A stretch of 64,000 nucleotides of DNA from NCBI GenBank assembly GCA_003864495.1, contig ML133488.1, forward strand, positions 663,818 through 727,817. The letters are read 5' to 3'. Every line of letters begins with the position of its first letter. The stretch's first letter is position 1. The stretch comes from Nemopilema nomurai. Lineage: Eukaryota; Cnidaria; Scyphozoa; Rhizostomeae; Rhizostomatidae. A program made the translations under genes and the position numbers. The notes under the pieces were generated by a model that did not search any database, had not been told where the DNA came from, and saw nothing but the letters and a program-made list of their open reading frames with translations. Positions 50,319-64,000 of this stretch are shown here, piece by piece.

Positions 50319-51928
50319 CTAGAAAGTGCCGACATTCTACGTAGGCCAATTCATTGCATCAAATATCGGCGTGCGTAATCAAATAGGAAACCCTAAATAT
50401 CGTCCTCATTCAACTATTCTAGCATCATATCTCTTTACTTCAAAATAAATCTTTTATGAAATCTGTTCCTGTCCCCAGCAATAAATGAAACAGCGTATCA
50501 TGTTTTTTGCAATGGCAGAACACCTCAAAGAAATAGATTCCTGCTTCTGTGAAGGCGCAATATTCATCATAGCAACTTTTGTGTTTGTGACGTCTACCGC
50601 AGAATAGATATTTCAGTAGCCTCTATCATGCGCCTCTACTGCATTTTTGTTAAAATTTAAATATCGCACATACCTCTCCTCTGATGTTCCCTTATTGTAG
50701 CAAAAGTGCATACATGCTTAACCCAAAATGTTGAGGGTGATTTTAGGGGGCTGGACAACAAGACATGTGGGTGCTAAGTTAGTCGTCTTTCTTTGCGTTT
50801 ATCGGGATGAAAATTGATAAAAATGTTTGTCTGCAATTTCCTTTACACACTTTTTTATAAGAATATGCAATGCATTTCATTACACAGCACTAAAATTTCA
50901 CCCAAAACAATTTTTAGAAAAGGCACTTGTACGCTCCCCTCGACTGTGTAACAATTACGGCAGCTTCAGTTACGGTCCTTACATAGTTACCAAAAAGCGT
51001 CTTAAAAAAGTGCTGCAAATGTGATTAATGATAATTGAAGAAAATCTGTTCAATTTGAACAGATTCCTTAATCATTCTTGCATCCTTTCATGTAATTTCT
51101 AGGCGATTTTCTAAGGATGCGACCATGAATTTGCAACTAACTACCACCACTTCGGATATTCAGCAACATAAATCAATCCCCTCGTATAGGGTGAAAATGT
51201 TCTGCTTGTGCGCTAACAAAAGCATCAAGTTACTTCTTTTTTAGCTATAGCTATTTTAAGCATCAAGCTATTTTTTCTTCTTTACTTAGATTTGTACGAC
51301 TCCGTCATTAGAATGTTTTTCCTGTCCATACTAAACTGGCAAAAGAACAGGAGTAACACCTACCTTTGGCATGCATTTTCTGAATAAATAAATGATACTC
51401 TCAAAAATATCCGAAAAATCAAACATTGCTTTCTTCAACAATTTGGCGTTGCATGACGTAGGAAGCAAAATCAAAACAATCACCTATGCTCGTGAAAATA
51501 CAACACATTAATGTTGACAATTTCTTGGGAAAGATAACACGATAAAAAAAAGTTGTGATCAATTTATAGCTTCTGAAGCTTTTGATGTAAGAAAATTAAG
51601 TGATTGACAAACAAGTGAAACGATCTAACAGGCTCAATTGATAAAAAAACATGTGACATCGTGCAGTTTGGCAGTGGAACAGAATGTTTCAATGTTTCAA
51701 GCTCTCAATGCTTTTCATGGTTATAGCAATGAAAGGATGTAACTGTTTAATAGGTTTTACTTATTTTTCTATCTTCCCTTTTACATACAATTACACTAAC
51801 TACCTTTTACAAGAAAGCTATGCACCAAAATGCAAAATGTTGTGGTAAAAAATTGATGCACACGAGGAAGTACTACAAAGGATTACAGCTTGCTAGTGTC
51901 AAATAAAGTTAAGCAAAAATATTCAGGT
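50319..51928. other. Intergenic region between angel and cofilin genes
   Basis: No exon recognised. Contains the angel upstream region and the cofilin 3' UTR. Short frames such as 50827-51024 lack family features. Confidence 0.45.
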
Positions 51929-53808
51929 TTAAGTAGAGGCCTTGAAGATTTCGCTGTAGCTCAGTTCCTCCAAATCATTGCACTGGAGAATAGATTGAAT
52001 ACCTTCCAGCTTGTTTTTAAATGAAATCTTTGTAGAAGAATAAACCATTTTCTTTTTGGACGATGGTATATAATCAGGTGACCTAAAGCCAAAAATAATT
52101 TGATACATTGTTCTACCTGGAAAATAACTGGAAAAAACTAATTGTTTCTTAAAGAAATATTTGCAAATGCAAATGATAAAGGGTCAGCAATTGTATTTAG
52201 AAATTTACGATGAGAAAATATATAATATATACATGACATATGGAAACATAGTTCTTAAAAGCAAATAAAGAAAACAAGAGTTCAATACTTACCAGAATAT
52301 CATAAGCAGTGATGTTCTTAGTCCATGGGTGATCAGAATTGTTGCATATCTTGGTTCACCTGATTCAACTAAAATCCTTCTCAAATTCCAAAAGTGAACT
52401 GGTTCGTCCTGAGCCCTTGCAACTTTGCATGTTGATCCAACTTCCTTCCATGCCTGTTCAGACTCTCCTTGTGTAGGACATACATCAACAACTATGGACG
52501 AAAGTTTGTCATTTGTTTTGAAAACAACAAACTCATACTTCTTTTCCATCTTGAACATTTTATATGCCACTAGGGCTTCTTGGCTTGTGGGCACACCTGC
52601 ATCAAGTGACTAGAATGAAATTTAGAAATGAATTGTAGAAGCTGAATGAACTTCTGGGCATACTCATCATAAATTACTAAAAAAATTTAAAAGCAAATGT
52701 AAACCCAGAAAAGAATTAAAAATTTCAGTACACAATTAATTTTCTGCAACTTTCCTTGCTCTTTCTCCAATTTGATTGGCTTAACAAGACATCATATGAA
52801 AACAATGAATGTTTATGTATTTTCTTATTGAAGAAAACAACTACGAGGATACAGCTATTCATGAAATACAACAAACTAAATGATAAAAAAATAGTGGGCA
52901 TGCAAATGAATCTTGTTGCCACTAACAGGGAGATGACCAATGAAAAAACTTACAAAAGAATCAATTTACAAAAGAATCAACTTACAAAAGAATCAACAAT
53001 GGTTTTGAAATTAAAAGGATCTTTTAGAGAAAAACAAGTACCTACAAAAATCTAAAAATTATAACTAACGTTACCTTTTGCTTCTAGTAAGAACTAATTG
53101 CAAAAATAAGTATGACATCAAGTAGTACGTAAACATTATACAATTTAAAAATAAATTAATCACTGCATTTATCAAATAATGTTAACAGCTCATCTTTATC
53201 AAGCAAATCAAACCATGCTTGTCATATCAAATAAACTGATAGGAAATATATATGGTCTATGAAAGAGCGAGAAAGCTCATAACTATACTGATATGAGACC
53301 GGAAGCATTAACATTGTGGAGTCTAATGCTCATTAGGTTTCTAAGATAAAACATTCTTTCCGGTAGAAATTTTCATACTTCCTATTAAAATTACGAAGCA
53401 TCGTAATTGAATCAAGAAAAGCAAACTTTAACAACACAATGTTAAAAGCTAGAGTTCTGCAACTTTCTTCCAAAAATAACTCTAGCGGCACATTTTGAAG
53501 ACAAACCTTTTGACAATGGTTTGGTGGCATCACCATTTCTTTGTATCATAAAATCATAGATAAGATCAACAAAGAGAATAATTTTCTCAATTTCAATTCT
53601 GTAAAGACAATTCAGTAGAGAAAGACAGGGAGACAAAAGATATGAGAAATTGATAAAAGCATTTATTCCTCTTGAAAGTATGAACACAACAGGGCTGGTC
53701 GGATGGGCCTCGCCGTCAAACCAGGCCGGCTCTTGGGAAAGATTTCCTGGAAAAACAGAATTTCATAGCACATATGGACAGAACTACAAATGTAATGTAG
53801 CTTACCAT
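51929..53808 (-). CDS. CFL: ADF/cofilin family actin-depolymerising protein, 3 exons, 157 aa
   Basis: Small actin-severing protein that recycles filaments in the cytoplasm. Exons: 53806-53808 (only the ATG, then donor GTAAGC), 52293-52609, 51929-52082; phases 0 and 2 agree. The second residue is serine (MSLDAGVP), in the place of the LIM-kinase-regulated serine of MASG-type cofilins. Core features: ALVAYKMFKMEKKYEFVVFK, SSIVVD, EPRYATILI, LLMIFWSPDY across the exon 2/3 junction, then SSKKKMVYSSTKISFKNKL, which is the actin-binding long helix, and the LEEL tail. Between IVVD and RYA are about 44 residues where cofilins usually have about 20, so the protein has an enlarged loop. An ATG-only first exon is also known in vertebrate cofilin genes. 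Confidence 0.87.
52950..52996. repeat. 16-bp tandem repeat, three copies, in cofilin intron 1
   Basis: TTACAAAAGAATCAA units at 52950, 52966 and 52982 with one or two spacer bases. Intronic. Confidence 0.85.
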
Positions 53809-56441
53809 GGTTGGGCGCGAGTTATGAAACAGATAATTCTCGGGCGTTTGTCGTCTCCTGATCACAGCTTTCTACCACGCCTTTCGCAGTGCTCCCACTT
53901 CTGGTTCGCTGTCGAAGCCTAGCTGTCACGAGTAAAGATTCCTTGCTATATTTGGTCAATAGCAGTCCCCTTTGTCTGCCACGAAGTTGATTGGTCAGCT
54001 TGGATACTCAGCCTTGAAGAAATGTTAAACAGCTTATGTGAAAGTCAGGCGTGTAATTTCAGGAATCGATAGCAAGACAAAGTTTCATCTTGATCACCAT
54101 CAATGTCTTTGAGAAATTGGAATCTAGAAGAGGGGGGGTCATTGTTTCCAGACAATAGGTCAGATGCTGTGGAGTTGGAGTTTCGCCGCTTGAATTAAAG
54201 GCCCAAGGCAACCTAACTTGAGTAACAACCAACTAGCTAGCAACTGGAATGATTTCTGTTATTGATGTGATTCCCGTCTGTAGGTCATGTTGTGGTTATG
54301 TATGTACTATTCCCAAGCTCGTTTGCAAAGAGTTACAATTATCAATGGGGGACAAAGGGGTAGTAAAAGGGCATGCTCAGTAACAGAATTTTCTTATTTA
54401 TGGCTTCGAATTGCCAGGAGAATTTGAAATTCAAGTATCATTTAATGCAAGGGCTGCTGCTCAAATGGGGCTGTGCGTTATAATCTTCTGAAGGGAATTC
54501 TTAAACTGAGAGTTTCCAAAGTTATTGCAAACACATTTGCAGTTAATACATTACCTACACCCACCTACTGAGACCAGCAAATATATCACGGTTTGCAGGT
54601 ACGCACAATACGTATGTAAACGGAAAGAAGGCAAGTTGCATATTTTATAGTACAATCAATTTGTCTAAGAAACAATGGTCGGAAGTTTCAATGCTCATCG
54701 CTGAAAACTTCAATACTTTAGCTCAAGGCTGAGGTCGAAATAACTAGTTGGAGGGGAATGTTAGGGGGGGGAGGGGTTCTGTGCAGCTGCGCAAGGGATC
54801 GTGGTCCTACTCTCAGTTTCTTGCCTGGAATTTTCAGTCCAATGTCACTATTTGAGCGTCGACAATGCACACTCAATTTTGGTTAAACACTACAGTTTCT
54901 GTAAACATTCTTAGTTCTCCATAACATTGAACAAAGCGTAACTGAGCCGGGAGTTAAAAGTAATGGGATTTCTACGGAGATTTGCGATAAAAAGGATCAC
55001 AAATGAATATCAAAGAGTTCTACTTTGCCACACTATCAAAGAACAAGAGAAGAGCAAAGCACAGCAAAGGTGTAATCACAACTCGATATTGTGATCGATT
55101 CTCCCAACCAATACTGCTGTAGCAAAATACATTATACTTTACTTACTAACAACATTCAATTCCATTCATCTCAGAGAAAATTATATTGCTCTTTTCCTAG
55201 ATTTCTATGTAATCGCAACATCTATTAAAGGGTTGGGCTTCTGCAAAAATCACTTAGATTTGCTTTTATAAATGAAAAAAGGAAGATTATAACAAATGCT
55301 TCGATGTGAAAGTTGAAATTAGCTGTCGGGTTTGTAATTGTTTAACGGCTTAGAAAAAACTGTGGGCTTCGGGTACTCAAAGGAGCGGCAATCCTTCCGC
55401 TACAGGGCTTCCAAACATGCCTCGGTTTTGAATCTCAAAATGACCAATTGAATGAGACCTTCTTGAAAATACTGCGGTTGAGAATACGTCGATAAACTGA
55501 GGCAATGCTAGAGCAAGGTTCCTGCCAGCCTACAACTTGGGGTGAGACCCACCCCTGTCACTAATTTTGGACATGAACAAGCCACGCCCTATCGCAGTTT
55601 AAAACACTGCCGTGTCGCGGGAAAATTAGGGAAGCAATGCTGAACATCATTTCTATACACTATTAACTTACCACGCAATAACCTCAATCACATTGTAAGT
55701 ATTGAGTAATACACGGACGAATAGCTACTTCCGATGCCTATGCATAGTATTTTCACTCAGACGAGTGAACGCTTAAGTTACACGACGACTTTGTGATTAG
55801 CGAGCGAATCGCTCCATTAAAACCTGCAGAAATTGGCGCCAAAAAGAATTATTCACTAATATATACATACTTTGCAGCTTTAGCAAAGATTTGAATTCAT
55901 AAGGTTATTTCTAAACACCATTTTGCATATTATAAAATGTAGAGCCTAAATTAAAATATTCTTAACATAATTCGTATTCACAAGAATGGCACCTCTAATG
56001 AACTGGCAACGACATTGCCCTATACGTTCCAAAAAAGTCATCTCAATGGGCTAGAAGTCGTTTTAAACTTTGTAGGGCCTATATGGCACACAGCGTCGAC
56101 CAAACTAATAGTTTTACCTCTAGGAAAAAGGATCTAAGCTATTCTTCTTTACAAAAATCTGTTTCCTATTTTCGAAATTTTCAAGAATTTGGTACAACAA
56201 TAATGGCCATAAAACTTTGAAAGATACGCCCTAGGTCTTAAACACAATTTGATTTGAAGAGCAACTATTGATGTTTCTTTACAGAAGCTGAAGTGATTAA
56301 CAAATACCATTTTTTCCACCAATGTCTGTTAAAAGGGGACTTTTTGTCAAACTACCTCACTCCCTTGTTCTAAAAAGACTATTAGTGATTTCCAGTCTAC
56401 ACTATTTTTTCGTTAATAACGTCAAAAGTGCACCCTTCCTA
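53809..56441. other. Intergenic region between cofilin and MSK
   Basis: No exon found. Holds the cofilin promoter side and the MSK 3' UTR. A G-rich run lies at about 54762-54776. No transposon ends recognised. Confidence 0.45.
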
Positions 56442-63138
<6,697 letters not shown>

Positions 63139-63905
63139 CTAATGCCTGCGCGGATAAAGAAGTACTATATTCGTACTATATTATCTATCAAAATTCAAGT
63201 GAAAAAACCTAAATAAGCAGCAAACCTAATTCTCTCCATACTTACAGTGCCCTGTAGAATGTAGAAAAATTATTACTGGATGAAGCTGGATGAAAAATGA
63301 ATCGATAAATGACTGAGACATGAATTGGTGAAGATTTGCTGAAGGTGTAACAAATACCAATCAACAATCCACGTAATTGTTTCAGCAAGAGTTATATTTT
63401 GTTTCGCGGCGACTACCAACTATTTCATTTTCACGTTTAAAACAATTCTGAATTTGAATTTTTTACAATATTTTCCACAATAACATTGCGGACTTGTTTC
63501 TCATGCCAAAACCTGAGTAGCATAAATGACGTAAATAAGGTCACAAAAATCGGCTTTTTAACTTGTTATTCAGCGTCTTTTACTATTACCATGATCAGAA
63601 ATCCCCATACGGACAAAGATGATGTACCAGCTAATCTTCAAAAAAGATATTGTGCAGATTCACACTCCTTCTTTCAAGTCGAAATAATCGATGCAAATAC
63701 GATGAGAGTATAAAAGTTGATGGAAGCTAGCGTCAGGAAAAAGACTTTCGTATAAGCAGTGGTCTTGCCAAGAATATACAACGATAGAATACGATCACAA
63801 AATCATCACAACAGACAGCCAGCCACCCCCACAAGACAGGAACATAAAATACTCGACACATCCCCACTTGATTGCAGTAACGGAAGCCGACAAGCATCAA
63901 CTAAC

Positions 63906-63973
63906 CATCGTACGTGTTGGCTTTAACTGCTTCGTCAATTCCCAGGAGCAGCAGCAACACACGTGTCTCCTGC
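63906..63973 (-). CDS. RPS6KA5: Possible preceding exon of MSK (end of N-terminal kinase domain)
   Basis: A minus-strand frame reading LLLLLGIDEAVKANTYD ends at a donor GATG|GTTAGT. It supplies the single base needed by the next exon, which then starts DWQALAKK. MSK proteins have a DADEIK...W-DDLA-type sequence at the end of the N-terminal kinase, so the position and phase fit. The hydrophobic FF pair expected before the W is absent and two acceptors (63973 or 63969) are possible, so this exon is tentative. Confidence 0.45.
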
Positions 63974-64000
63974 CTAGAAATCTGTTCCAAATGGACAACA

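Overview
This window is animal nuclear DNA. It is AT-rich, with protein-coding genes broken into many short exons by GT-AG introns, and the encoded proteins belong to metazoan families. I read seven genes by joining exons whose reading phase agrees across every junction I used: RAB3GAP2 (5' part), an NDRG family gene, an MTA gene (NuRD subunit), ZFYVE21, an angel/CCR4-type nuclease, ADF/cofilin and MSK (RPS6KA5/4 type, 3' part). Only ZFYVE21 lies on the + strand. The gene set, the BEL/Pao and Mutator/piggyBac remnants and the modest intron sizes suit a marine invertebrate, possibly a cnidarian, but the sequence alone does not settle the lineage.

Layout. 333-7103 (-): RAB3GAP2, first 12 exons; the 3' part runs off the left edge. 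7104-13071: intergenic, with a 15-bp minisatellite and a complete hAT-type MITE. 13072-14961 (-): NDRG in only two coding exons. 14962-17325: intergenic. 17326-30310 (-): MTA in 19 exons, unusual in carrying three C2H2 zinc fingers besides BAH, ELM2, SANT and the GATA-type finger. 30311-33772: intergenic, between divergently transcribed MTA and ZFYVE21. 33773-37020 (+): ZFYVE21 in 7 exons, with a solo BEL/Pao LTR in intron 3. About 38.8-46.7 kb: a transposon island with Mutator-like, piggyBac and two BEL/Pao remnants, a 164-bp palindrome-rich satellite, and a BEL/Pao insertion ending in an inverted piece of its own LTR. 47865-50318 (-): angel nuclease in 3 exons. 51929-53808 (-): ADF/cofilin in 3 exons, the first holding only the ATG. 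56442 to the right edge (-): MSK, C-terminal kinase domain and long tail.

Functional links. The genes are ordinary housekeeping or signalling neighbours, not an operon-like unit. MTA (nucleosome remodelling and deacetylation) and MSK (in mammals a histone H3 and CREB kinase) both act on chromatin. RAB3GAP2 and ZFYVE21 act in membrane traffic, cofilin on actin, angel on RNA. The perfect CRE palindrome TGACGTCA occurs more often than base composition predicts. I see no CRISPR array, tRNA, rRNA or prokaryotic operon.
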